64,000 nucleotides of DNA from Siniperca chuatsi. Its lineage: Eukaryota > Chordata > Actinopteri > Centrarchiformes > Sinipercidae. Positions 22,026 through 33,543 of this stretch are shown piece by piece. The notes beneath the pieces are model-generated. The model did no database searches. It saw nothing but the letters and a program-made list of their open reading frames with translations, and was not told the origin of the DNA. The translations under genes were made by a program, and so were the position numbers. Every line of letters begins with the position of its first letter. Position 1 is the first letter of the stretch. The stretch is taken from assembly GCF_020085105.1 (NCBI RefSeq), contig NC_058058.1:7527175-7591174 (forward strand). Direction: 5' to 3'.

Positions 22026-25000
22026 CTAAGAGCGGGAACGGGAGCGAGAACGAGACTGGGAGCGGGATTTGGAGCGGGACTCTGAGCGGGAGGCGGATCG
22101 GGAGTGGGAGCGGGCTTTGGCAGGTGAGGGGGAACGGGATTTGGATTTGGACTTCGATTTAGACCTGGCTCTGGATTTGGATTCAGCAGGCGAGTGTGAA
22201 CGGGAGCGAGAGCCCCTCTCAGGCTCGCCTCCCTCGTCGTCACTCTTGGGCGGCTCACGGCCCTTTGAGCCAGATTTCCTAGAGCGATCCTTAATTCCTG
22301 ATCTAGAACGAGACCTGGACAAAGAGCGAGACCTGGACCTGGAATCGTCCTTCTTGCTCTTCTTCCCGTCTTTCTTGCTCTTTTTGCTCTTGGGGCTGCG
22401 ACTCCTGCTGCGGTCCTTGTTCTTCTGAGCGCCGTTGCTGCGCTCTTCTTCCTCCTTCTTGCTCTTGGCCTTATTCTTCTTGCTACGAGATCGGCTGCGG
22501 GAGCGGGAAGCCGCTCTGAGGACAAAATCAGAAACCAGAACTTAAGTATTTGATTCCTTGCTGTGCCCAACTTTCTCATTTTGAAAAAAATAAAATAATA
22601 ATAACCCGTCCACACAGGACTTGGGGATTATTTCCACCACAACCTATCAGGCTAAATGCGCTTTTACACAGAGCGCATAACTAAAGACACAATGCCAAAA
22701 AATTTGCTGGCAAAACACATTCAAAGTATTTACATTTGTCAGAACACAAATTTATAACAGTTCTTCAAATAAAAAAAAGGGACATTCTGACATCAACTAT
22801 GCGTTTTGTGACGAGTAGATGAACTGTCAGTGCACAAAGAGAAACCAAAAGGCTATGTAGCCTTGGCCCGCTTAGATTAATCTAGTCTACGGCCATAAAA
22901 TACAAAATAGCAGCTCTAAATGTTAACCTACTACTTGCCGTCACTGGCTATAGGCTACATATGCACTTTCCTGGACTTGTCAACACCTATTTATAGAAGC
23001 ATGTGCGCTCATCTTACTGCTAACTGGTTACGAAGTGCCAATATCTCAAGGTGTGTGTTTATTTATTTATAATAATATAGGCGGCTGCTGAGAGGCTTAA
23101 ACAATAAGGTGATCCACGCAGCATGCAGTGGCGTTTGGGAGATAGATTGCACCGTTTGGACTTGGGAATTGGTGTGCAAACATGCACATCCACCTTGTTC
23201 AGTTGCTTGTTCAACAGCTTCTACAAGTTAGTTTACTCTTACTGTCTACTGACCGCTTGATTCACTACAGAAATGCCATGTAATTTGCATAATTACCCCT
23301 CTTTCAATTTCTTACCTGGAGTGGGAGCGGCTGCGACTGCTGCTCTCACTGCGGCTGTGGCTCTTGCGAGACCTGCGGCTCCTGGAGCGGGACCTGAGAA
23401 AACACATTAACAATTAGCAATAGTCACACTGCCTGTGGACCAACCGCAGTGGGGATTGTTATGAAGCTTTATCGGTTACTAGGCCAGCTTCTCTTAGATC
23501 TACAACTGTATGCTCCTTTCTCCAAAACAATTTTAAGCACTGCATATGAAACCCTGTTTAAAAACCCCAATGCATTGCTATATTTAGAAACGAAACATCA
23601 ATATGCATCAGGAAGCCATGTATAATTACAGCGATGTCTCACCTGGAGCGGCTGCGACTGCGAGAATAAGAGCGTCTGCGCTTGGCTCCAGGCCGGTCCT
23701 CAATGAGCCGGATCTTTCTACCGTTCACTTCTGTGCCATCGAGCTTCTCCAGAGCCCTCTTCATGTCAGAGTAAAGCCTGAACTCTATCACCCCCTCATT
23801 CCTCCGGCCCTTGTGGGTGTCAGCGTAAGTCACCTCCCCTGCCTGCCTCATGTAGTCCTTTAGAGAAATGGAAACACACACAACAATCAGAGGTAAAGTG
23901 ATGACTTAATTGATATGCTTAAGGAAAATTTAAGACATGGTGACAATCTCAAAGAGGAAAAGCCACTAGCACTTTGGCAGCGTGCACACAAATTATATAT
24001 TTTACTATTCTTTGTAACTGTTTTGGAAATGCAACATCTATCAATCTTGTGAAACTGGTTTGACAGTTCTAATGCATTGTATTCCTAAATTTAAATTTCT
24101 TAAGAACTAGACAACAGACAACTCTTGGTGTGCTACTTATTGGCTTTGGACATTACTTCCTTAGCATGTGAAAAACAAAAAAACTTACATGTTATGTAAG
24201 ATAACAAATAAACAATACATACCTTCAAGTCCTGCCAGCTGCAGCGGCTGGAAAGATTCTCAACAATGAGCCGATAATCTGTCCTTATCGGTGGACCATA
24301 TCTGTCTCTTCCCCAGCGCCCATATCCACCTTTTAAAGGTACAAGGAAAGGAAAGGAAAAATGAGGACCAAAAAGAAACAGAGATGGTGCATTTATACTA
24401 AGCTCCAAGCTACATACTACAAAATATGTCAATATTCACTTGGGAAAAGGAAACAAAGAAGGGGAAAAGCAAAAGGTGAAAAAAAGACTTCCTAAAATCC
24501 TAACCAAATTAAAAAAAACCAAAAAAAAAAAAAACCTACTTATTTCTTTCTACAAAATCTTGTAAATCTTTTAAAATCTGTATTTAAAAGCCTAAACCTA
24601 TACAACACAATTGTAGCTTATTCAATTTTTGGTAAAATCTCAATATGCCTATTTTCTAAATTAAGAAAAAAAAAAATCAAATTCAAAAAACATAACTGAT
24701 CGAGGAAGTACTTACGGTGAACTAAAGCAAGTTTCTAAGCTATCCTATCTAAAAACATTTCACTGTTACAAAACATGTTCTTTTTTCAGGCACCTATAAG
24801 AGCTGAACCCACATCTGTTCCTAACCCCATGGCATCCTCACCACCCGGCCTGGGCCTAATGGGAAAAGCGGTCTTCATTCACAATGGCTCCCTTTTTTGG
24901 TCTGCCCAGGGGCCCAGAATGGTCAAACCACACTCTTGGAAAGGGGGACACCATGGCCAGCAATAGGGGCAGGCAGTCAGCAAAGGACTCTTTCAATTAA

Positions 25001-27527
25001 AACATTGAGGTTCTTTGTTAAATCTTTACCTTTAAATTGACAATCATTTTAAATAAAATAAAAAAAATGGAATAAGACATCAATAGATTACAAGATATTT
25101 GACAATCAAATAGTTATTTTACAATATTCAAATTAAGACATTTATATCCTTTCCATCAGTAAGCCATTTCCCCATCACATATTCACATGTAACTGCATTT
25201 TCAATCCATGATATAGAAATCCAAGATATTTTTTCCAAGTCATTGGTGGCTCTGGTGCACACAAATTTAATCATGATATGTACTGATAATCTCCTCCCAC
25301 GCCTATTGTTCAGTTGGTGAAAAAACTCAAGTGCTATAGTGAGTGGCGCTCGTACACTGTCTGCTAACTTATTTGCAAGACAATATAAAACTAAATTGCA
25401 GCTCTGGAGAGCCCTATCCAAAACTGAAACATGCCCGTATGTTAAAACAGGCCATTGAAAACCTGGAGGACACATTGAGACCAGAACAATAGCAAAACCT
25501 GGTGAAAGTAAGATGGGGGGTTGGATGGGTGCGTGCGACTCAAAGACAAACAAACAACTTTCATTTGAGGATGTGCAAGTTAACTGCCAAAAAAAGGGGA
25601 TAAACTCTGTTCAGTCATCTGGAATGGAGATAATGTACCAGTAGAGCTGCGCCATACTGACCAAAATTAAATTTTACTTATTAATAAGAATCATGTTTTT
25701 CAGCAATTTAGCCGATACTGATATTTAAAAGTTGGCTGACGTACAAAGAGATGCCGAAATTCCTACAATAATTAAATATCGATCAAAAAGCTAACATGAG
25801 TGGTATATTGGATTGGCCTTTTTTGGGGGTCTGTAATTAAAATATCAGACTGGTCAATATTCAATTATCTTTTTAAAATGCAGCTTTTGTGACCAGGAAA
25901 AGAATGTTTTTGCTATATCACAGTATTACAATTACAAAATCAGTATTTTGTCCTATAATCACCACATTATCCAGCCCAAGGTGCCATCTACAGCAACAAA
26001 TGTTCCTGAGAAGTATCCGGCACAGTCAGTCCAGCTTTATCAGTGTCACCCTTACAGTTTCCATTACGAATACTAGGATATAAATTGAATGCACATCAGC
26101 CACCAAGGACATGCTTAAAATTTTGCCCCTTTGAAATTTAGATTAATGGTTTCCTGTAATGAATAAAATCCCTTATCAATGACATTATTCATGTGAAATA
26201 AATACAATGCTCTATTTAACACTTACTTCTTCCACCATAACCGCCATCACGACGAGGTCCCTTGGTGTGCTCCACAATGACCCTTTCCCCACACAACTCC
26301 TTGCCGTTCAAGTCATACACAGCATCGTCTGCATCACGGGGGTCATCAAATTCAACAAACCCATACCTTTATAAAAAAAGACAACATGTTAACACAGGGT
26401 TACAACAAAAGGATTTTGGTCAATGGCCAAACACACCCCGACATAAAACACTGACCCCGACCACGTCACATTTACAGAAAGGTGTCCTTAAGCAGCGGGT
26501 CCCCGATTCAGTGCTATGGACAGCTGATACTTACTTTTATTTATTTATTTATATATATATAAAAATGATATTATACTATATTAATCTATAGATCTCGTTC
26601 ACAAGTGAAACTGATTAGAAGATGAAACATTACATCTTCCAATCTGATTAATTTTGTGGAATAAATAAAATGCTACAAAAGCTGAGTCTTCTTCTTCTCA
26701 AATGTGAATAAATGCTATCTTTCTTTGTCTCCCATTATTGTAAACTGAATATTTTAAAAACAAGCTGGTTTAATATGTCCACTTTAGGCTTTGTGGAGTA
26801 ACAATGATGTGACATTTTATAGACCAAACGATTAATCGAGAAAATAATCGTCAGATTAATCGACAATGAAAACAATCATTGTTTGCAGCTCTAGCTACTA
26901 ATAGAGGAACTACACAATAGTTAGAGACTAGCTCTAGCATTGGGCAATTAACTTAGTAACCCCTCATACACATCTAAAAGTAAAAGATAACCGCAAGACA
27001 GATTTAACAGGAAGGCCATGCATGTAACTGAAACTGTTTTGCAACGCCCTTACCAACAAGGCATGCACGTTTATGGTGGTGAACTTGCACTAGCTAACGG
27101 TTTGCTTGTAGCCGCCTGTGACATTGCCACGTCTAACATTAGCTAGCTAGTTAACCGAGGTCGAACCGAAGCTCACAAACACCAACTTTCACTTTAGTAT
27201 TGTAACGAGAAGACAAGCACAAACAAAACTAACTACTAACTACTCGCTGTAGATCACATTCTCGACAGTTTCCGTTGGTAAATTTTAAACATAACGTTGC
27301 TAGCTAGTTAGCATTAGCAGGCCGCACCCGTTACAATCACAAAGGCCCAGACACGGTGCGGCCCGTGCAGACATTAGCTTCAACAACAACGGATATCGGG
27401 AAAAGAAGCTTCAACGTTACCCATTTTTCAGATCGACTTCGAGTATCTTCCCGTAGCCTTTGAAAAACCTCTCCACGTCCTTTTCTCGGGCTCTGTAGCT
27501 CAACCTGCCAATATACACCCTCGACAT
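22026..27527 (-). CDS. srsf4: SR splicing factor SRSF4 (378 aa)
   Basis: A nuclear SR protein that binds exonic RNA with two RRMs and recruits spliceosome components through its RS tail. Exons in transcript order: 27421-27527, 26227-26366, 24223-24329, 23643-23857, 23316-23393, 22026-22515, with phase-consistent GT-AG introns. RRM1 (residues 1-72) starts [20 protein letters not shown] and includes [19 protein letters not shown] Gly/Arg hinge follows. RRM2 is a pseudo-RRM with the invariant SWQDLKD heptapeptide (113-119). From about residue 188 the chain is a long RS domain. [29 protein letters not shown] and the [18 protein letters not shown] block fit SRSF4 better than SRSF5 or SRSF6. The RS tail is shorter than in human SRSF4 (494 aa). 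Synteny with xkr8 and eya3 supports the name. Intron 2 contains a candidate poison exon, implying NMD-coupled autoregulation. Confidence 0.94.
24716..24934 (-). other. Candidate poison (NMD) cassette exon in srsf4 intron 2
   Basis: This is a GC-rich island in an otherwise AT-rich intron. On the minus strand it has a pyrimidine-rich acceptor (GTCCCCCTTTCCAAG) and a strong donor (TTCACC followed by GTAAGT). Entered in the phase left by exon 2, it reads 18 codons and then TGA, so inclusion would truncate the protein before RRM2. SRSF4-family genes are known to carry conserved poison exons in this region. Exact edges are inferred. Confidence 0.5.
26590..26893. mobile_element. MITE of the GATTAATCG family, srsf4 intron 1
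   Basis: Contains ACGATTAATCGAGAAAATAA followed by TTAATCGACAATGAAAAC, and ends at GTTTGCAGCTCTAG, as related copies do. The left end is diverged, so the start is approximate. Non-coding. Confidence 0.5.
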
Positions 27528-27609
27528 CTTGCTAGCTTGCGTGTGCTACTGAAATGCGGGATCCGACCACTGGTGAACGAGCACACAGAGGAGGCGCGAG
27601 GCTGCAAAG

Positions 27610-29280
27610 AGACGTCTTCTTCTTCTTCGTAAAGTATTATGGCGGTTGGCAACCAACGTTACGGTGCATTACCGCCACCAACTGGCATGGAGTGTGGATC
27701 GGACCTCCACACATTCACTAATGCTTAAATAAAAGAAAATAAACTGAGAAAAATCAATTACTTCTTACTTGAATCGATCTTCCATATAAAAAGTCTTTGA
27801 TCCACCACATCAGGCCTTTAACCCCTAATTTACTTAGTTTAATTAATAATCCTTCCTTCCACATCATATCACAGGCCTTCTCTATATCAGAAAAGATGGC
27901 CACTACGCTTTTCCTATGAATCTGCGCTTTCCTTATTTCATATTCTAGACATAAAGCAGGGTCCATGGTATTTCTACCTCTTCTGAATCCACTCTGATAT
28001 TTTGATACATAGCCTTTGCTTTCCATATAATACGTCAATCTTACATTTATCATTCTCTCCATTATTTTGCACAATGGAGGTTAAAGCAATAGTTCCCTGG
28101 GTTTGTGCAATCTTTTCCTGGCTTGCGTATCGGAACTACAACAGCTTCTTTCCAGACTTATAATATAGTTCCAGTAAAATGTCCTTAGATGATTCACTAA
28201 GGTGATTTATCAAATTGTAACATATCTGATCTTTCCCCAACATCTTTGACATTTTGGTTTTCCTGGTATGTTTGTTAACTCATTGGTTCATTTTGCTGTA
28301 ATAGTTCCTTATTCTCAGCTGTTGAAGTTTCCCTTTCTCTTCGCCCCTCTTCACCATTATTATTAGAACTGTGAATTTTAACACAAGTTTGTGCCAACAT
28401 CTCTGCTTTCTGTCCACTAAGACTGGATACCCATACTCTCTTTTAACCCCATTCATTCTGCTTCTCTTCCCACTGAGTTACAAAACTTCCTCCAAAACTA
28501 CTTCTTTGCATTTTTAATTGTTTTCCTTACCTTAGCTTGCCACCTTTTACTTTCAATAAGATTCTGAAAATTGCGAGTTCTTTTTACCATTTTAAACGCT
28601 TTATTTCGAGATTTTATTGCATTTTCACATTCCTTTTTCCACCATGGTACGATTTTCCTTTTATGCTTACCTCATTTCCTTTGAATCGTTTGCTTTGCTG
28701 CCCCTAGAATGGCTTCACAAACAGAAATATTTAGTTCATCAACATCTTGATTAATGTCAACTTTTTGCATTTCTTTATCACTAATCTTCTTAAATTTTTC
28801 CCAATCAGCACTGCTGAAAACCCATCGATCTACTCCTCTAATACCATATTCTTCTGCACTCAGCCCTATTTTGTTAAGATAGGATAGTGGTCACTTCCTA
28901 CTGTTGTTTCTCTTACAATTTCCCACGTGCAAATACCCGCCACTGTTTCTGACACTAAAGTAAGATCTATGGCTGATTATGGTACCATTTCCATCATTGA
29001 GGCATATTAGTATTATTATTTCTCTTCAATCACCTCTCCATTTCCATCATTATAGCTTCCCCGTAATGTACTATGAGCATTAAAATCTCCACAACAAATA
29101 CCTTTTCCTTCTAGATTTACAGCTAATTCCTCCAGTACTTCTTATAACAGCTTTTTGCAAGGATTGTAAAAACTTACTATTTTAATAGTACCATCTTTTG
29201 CCCAAACTTCAATTACTATCATTTCCCAATCTTTTCCTTTCTTCGGTACTCTATATTGCATATCTTGTTTCACAAACAGA
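27610..29280 (-). mobile_element. Decayed I/Nimb-like LINE, upstream of srsf4
   Basis: On the minus strand an endonuclease remnant (CCGDFNAHST near 29.07 kb) is followed by a linker and then a reverse transcriptase remnant at 27754-28074 (ERMINVRLTYYMESKGY, YQSGFRRGRNTMDP, FSDIEKACDMMWKEGLL). The 3' end carries GGTGGCGGTAATGCACC, then TTGGTTGCCAACCGCC and a GAAGAAGAAGAAG tail at about 27618-27630. This pattern is familiar from fish I-clade/Nimb-type elements. Many stops and frame changes and a missing 5' part show it is dead. It ends about 85 bp from the srsf4 start codon. Clade assignment is tentative. Confidence 0.7.
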
Positions 29281-29344
29281 CTGATCGACTAATCGTTTTA
29301 GGTCCATAATCATATAAAACATTGAACAGCTGCAAATGTTCACA

Positions 29345-29885
29345 TTTAATAATAATAATAAAACTTTATTTCTAGAGCACTTATCAAAGTACAAAGTACA
29401 AAGTGTTTCACAACAAGAGAAATAAAACAGTGAATGACGAAATATAAAGAAATAAAATACATAAAATACACAAAAGCAATAAAATAAACAGTAAAATAAA
29501 CAACGGTTCAGGTAAGATCAGGATACGCTTTCCGATAAAAATGTGTTTTGAGACGAGACTTAAACGAAGACACTGACTCAGAAAACCTAATTTCTTCGAG
29601 CAAGTTGTTCCAGAGCCTCGGGGCCCTGATGGCAAAAGCTCTGTCCCCCTTTGTTTTCATCCTGGACTCAGGAACAGACAGGAGACCCCTGCCCGAAGAT
29701 CTCAAACTACGTGAAGGTTCATAAGGGATTACAAGGTCTAAAATATAGTCTGGAGCCAGGCCATGAAGAGCCTTAAAAGTAATCAACAAGATCTTAAAAT
29801 CAATCCTAAAACAAACAGGGAGCCGATGTAAAGAGGCTAAAACAGATGTGATGTGGTCGTACTTCTTGGTCCTGGTTAAGAAGCT
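29345..29885 (-). mobile_element. Second 5'-truncated L2-like LINE copy
   Basis: Close relative of the copy at 8651-10094. It has the same AATAATAATAATAAAACTTT tail and the same C-terminal frame (29508-29915) with TKKYDHITSVLASLH, LVIPYEPSRSLRSSGRG and FKSRLKTHFY. Only the last ~180 codons remain. It lies between the I/Nimb-like LINE and the xkr8 promoter. Confidence 0.82.
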
Positions 29886-30341
29886 GGAAAGAGGACGATG
29901 AACGAAACAATTCATCGACTAATCGTTTCAGCTCGACTTTCGAACATGCGGTGCGGTCTTTAAAAGTTAAAGCCTTGACTTCCCGGATTTTGCGACCTGT
30001 CGTGCACGTATTATCCGCGGTGGGCGGGGTTAACAACTACACCGACAGGGATCATTACAAACACACCAGCTGCTCTTCTAGCTGGCGGTTATTTCTACCG
30101 TTGAGGCTAACACTTCCCACCGCCCCCCAAAAAAACATGCCTGTTTTAACATTCCTACTTGGAGCGAGTCCGCACTGTTGCTCAAATGTGAAAGTGTAGG
30201 AAACTTTTTTTTGTCTTTAATGGGTTGAAGAGTGTGAAGTCGCTTTGGGAGGGAAATAACGGTACGCAGCGTTAGCCGAGTGTTAGCTTACCAGCAACAG
30301 GTTGGTTGCTAACTAAGTTAACTGACTCCGGTAAAACGGTG

Positions 30342-32389
30342 ATGGAGCGCGCGACCTTTTCGAAATATTCCTGGATCGATTTCGTCTTCTCTGTGATCGG
30401 AGTGTGTACCTTCTTGGTGGACTGGGGGTCGGACGTGTGGGTGGCCACCGAGTTTTACTGCCGAGGGGACTTTTTCTGGTTCGGGGTGCTGGTCGGCCTC
30501 ATGGTCCTGTCATCTGTCGTGGTCCAGATGTTCAGCTGGTTCTGGCTTAAGTATGACCGAGAGCTGCCGTGGTTCAGTGCGCAGACCGGAGGAGGAACCG
30601 TGCTCTTCGGGGACCAAGTGAAGCTCTCCTGCCTGTTACATGTGCTGCAGCTGGGTTTCCTCTGCAGGTAACCCAAACACTGTGTAAATGTTAGTAAACC
30701 CGTTAAAATAATGCAGCTAATCACTTGGTTAAACCTCATAGTAAAACTGTTTAAATTCATATTCTTGAGCTATGATGATCAAACAGCCTAGACATATTTA
30801 AGTGGGACTGTAAATGTTAGTCTGACTGATGCTGGTTTGTGCAAAGTGTTTCACAAATCAAAGTGTGATGCAAACACACTTTAGTCTTGACAAAACTGAA
30901 AATAATGCTCCTACAGAGATACAGGCTCAAGCACATTCACTGCAGGAGTGTTTCTCTCTGTACCTATTTATAAAAAACTGGATATTTCTTCAGAGTAGTT
31001 CAGGTAGGTAATAACATCTGACAGGAGCTGTGACCATGAATGTAAATTTCAGGCGTGGCAACTAGTAAATCCAGTGTCTCAGAAGAGAACTAATGCGCAA
31101 ATAATGAGGTATGAAACAGATCCAAATAACACTTAATGCATCATGACAGATTGCTTTTGTTCACCGTTAAAATAGTATGTTTACCTGCATGGATTTGGTA
31201 TGTGATCGTTGCTGCCATTGTCGCACAATGTGTGTGTCATGTAACAGCCCTTCTCTTGACATATTCATCCATGTAGGCACATCTCTGCCATACGGCAAGG
31301 CTTCAGGGTTTGGTGGAGGAAACAGGAAGGGTCAGAGTACGCAGTTTACCTGACCCATGACCTCAGCATGCTCCGGCTTATCGAGACTTTCTGCGAGAGT
31401 GCTCCTCAGCTCACCCTGATGATTTATGTCATGCTGCGCACAAACAAGGCCAGGACGGTTCAGTGTGAGTTCGATTTACTTTCACCCCACAAGAAAAGCA
31501 AACGTCTACAATTGAGGATAGTGTTTTATGTTGTAAAATCACATTATTTGGGTTGTAGTAAGTCAACAAACACCACAAATGTGTGTTCACTTCCTCTTGG
31601 TTGCTGCACTAATGGTAACTTCTAACTTCTGTTTTTGTAGTTGTGAGCATCGCTGCATCAACCACTTCCATAGCCTGGATGGTGGTGGATTACCACCGCT
31701 CCCTGCGCTCCTTTCTCCCAGATAAGGCCAAGCAGGGCTGGTGTTCCTCCTTAATCTACTTCCTGTGGAACCTGCTGCTAATCGCCCCACGTGTGGCGGC
31801 CCTCGCCCTCTTCGCCTCTGTCCTGCCCAGGTACATCGCTGCCCACTTTCTGATGCTGTGGTTTGTCTTTGTGCTATGGGTCTGGCGACAGAGGACAGAC
31901 TTCATGGACAGCGTCAGCGGGGAGTGGCTCTACCGGGCCACTGTAGGGCTCATTTGGTACTTCAGCTGGTTTAACGTAGCAGAGGGTCAGACCAGAGGCC
32001 GGAGCATCATCTACCATTCCTTCATCACCACTGATGGAGGAATCCTGCTGGCGACTTGGTGGTGTTACAGGGACCCAGTCCAGACTGAGTCATACGCCCT
32101 CGCTATGCTCATCACTCTACCTTTCACCTACCTCCTCGGGCTGCTCTTTAAAGCCCTCTACTACTGCTGCTTCCACCCCAAGCTGTGGAGGCCCCCTATG
32201 AGGGACCCAGGACTGCCTGATGATCTGCCTGATGCAGAAGTGTCCTTTAGAGACTTTTCCATCCAGGACGGCACCCTGTCCTCCCAGCTTCTCAACAAAC
32301 GGATGGCCGGCCATGCTACTCATTTTTACTCAGAGCGAGGAGTCATTGGAAACATTGATAGCACAAATAGAGCGTTAACACATCTGTGA
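30342..32389 (+). CDS. xkr8: XK-related protein 8, first tandem copy (420 aa)
   Basis: Xkr8 is a multi-pass plasma-membrane phospholipid scramblase that exposes phosphatidylserine after caspase cleavage in apoptosis, working with basigin/neuroplastin. Exons: 30342-30667, 31277-31464, 31641-32389 (phases 2 and 1). The family blocks are present: SWIDFVFSVIG, HVLQLGFLCR, LSMLRLIETFCESAPQLTL, DYHRSLRSFLP, SLIYFLWNLLLIAPRVAALA, GEWLYRATVGLIWYFSWFNV and EGQTRGRSIIYH. About eight to ten hydrophobic segments are visible. The C-terminal tail has DLPD (residues 366-369) followed by Ala, a possible effector-caspase site in the place of the mouse DQVD site. The start is the first ATG; the frame is open a little upstream without an ATG. 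A second copy follows 2.7 kb downstream. Human XKR8 is 395 aa. Confidence 0.93.
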
Positions 32390-33163
32390 TGTCTGATTAC
32401 TACCGATAAACGTTACCTTCTTTGCTAGTGACAGAATGCAACAATCTCTCTCTAGACTGTCTCCTGTTGTGCTGCAATTTCACCAGATGCTCAGTATGCT
32501 AGCCAAAATACAAACTCAAAAACGGTGCTTTGAACTAAAAGTGGGCAACATGGTTAAAATCCTTTTCATCAGTACATATTTTGCGATATAGTAAATTCCT
32601 GGAAAATCAGATAATAATTGATTTTGACTAATCTAACAAATGAAATGTCTGACAAATCCAAACTCTTCATCACATTGATGCAAATACATAAAAATAAAGC
32701 AGCTGCTCGTTGATTTGCCACCTTGCCACAATGGCACTAATACCACCATAGATATTACAGGGACATCTGCCACAGTAACAGTAAACAGTATGGAAACATC
32801 TCTCACTTTTTACAGATTTATATCATCTCACAGTATATTTGTCATATTTGTCAACTCTACTCGAAACGGGGGTAATTTGTTAAGCCAATTTCTAAACTAA
32901 CAAAGTGAAGTGTTAGTTTTATTTGATGCATTTTCTACAAAGAAATTTTTATTTTGTTGTCTTTACACATGGGGGGGGGGGTTACCATATGGGTTTGTTG
33001 TTGTTGTGTGAACACCTTGTATTTCCAAAATACAAACTTATAACCTTGTTGTTTTGACAACAAGGTAAATAATAAATAATTAATATATAAAAAAAATACT
33101 TTATCCATAATAAGCCCAAGAGGTCTGACAGTTTTCTCAATTTATGTAGTTAATTTCAAAATT
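32390..33163 (+). other. 3'UTR and intergenic, no gene seen
   Basis: AT-rich sequence after the first xkr8 stop, with a G-run at about 32971-32980. No coding or RNA features were recognised. Confidence 0.4.
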
Positions 33164-33543
33164 TTAAAGGTCCAGTGTGCAACATTTAGGAGGAGCTATT
33201 GGCAGAAATGGAATATAATATTTAGAAGTATGTTTTCATTAGTGTATAATCATCTGAAAATAAGAATCGTGTTTTCATTACCTTAGAATAAGCCGTTTTT
33301 AATCTACATATGGAGTGGGTCCCTTTCCACAGAGGTCACCATGTTGCACCGCCATGTTTCTACAGTAGCCCAGAACGGACAAACCAATCACTGGCTCTAG
33401 ACTGCGTTTTTTGCGAGTTTTGCGGCCACTGTAGTTTCTCCTACACGCTTGGAAGGGGAGGGTGAGGTGAGCGGTATTCAAATGGTTGCAAACTGCAATT
33501 TCACCACTAGATGCCACTAAATCCTACACACTGGACCTTTTAA
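33164..33543. mobile_element. MITE with TTAA ends between the xkr8 copies
   Basis: It starts TTAAAGGTCCAGTGTGCAAC and ends TACACACTGGACCTTTTAA, a terminal inverted repeat of about 20-25 bp with TTAA at each outer end. About 380 bp, non-coding. The first bases resemble those of the MITE at 482-950, although the interiors differ. Confidence 0.8.

Noticed and set aside
22069-22428. 119-codon plus-strand frame rich in Asp/Glu/Arg/Leu
   Set aside because: It is the exact antisense of the srsf4 RS domain; the acidic repeat is a shadow of Ser-Arg codons.
25128-25553. 141-codon minus-strand frame in srsf4 intron 2
   Set aside because: No family resemblance and no splice borders in phase with srsf4 exons; treated as intron.
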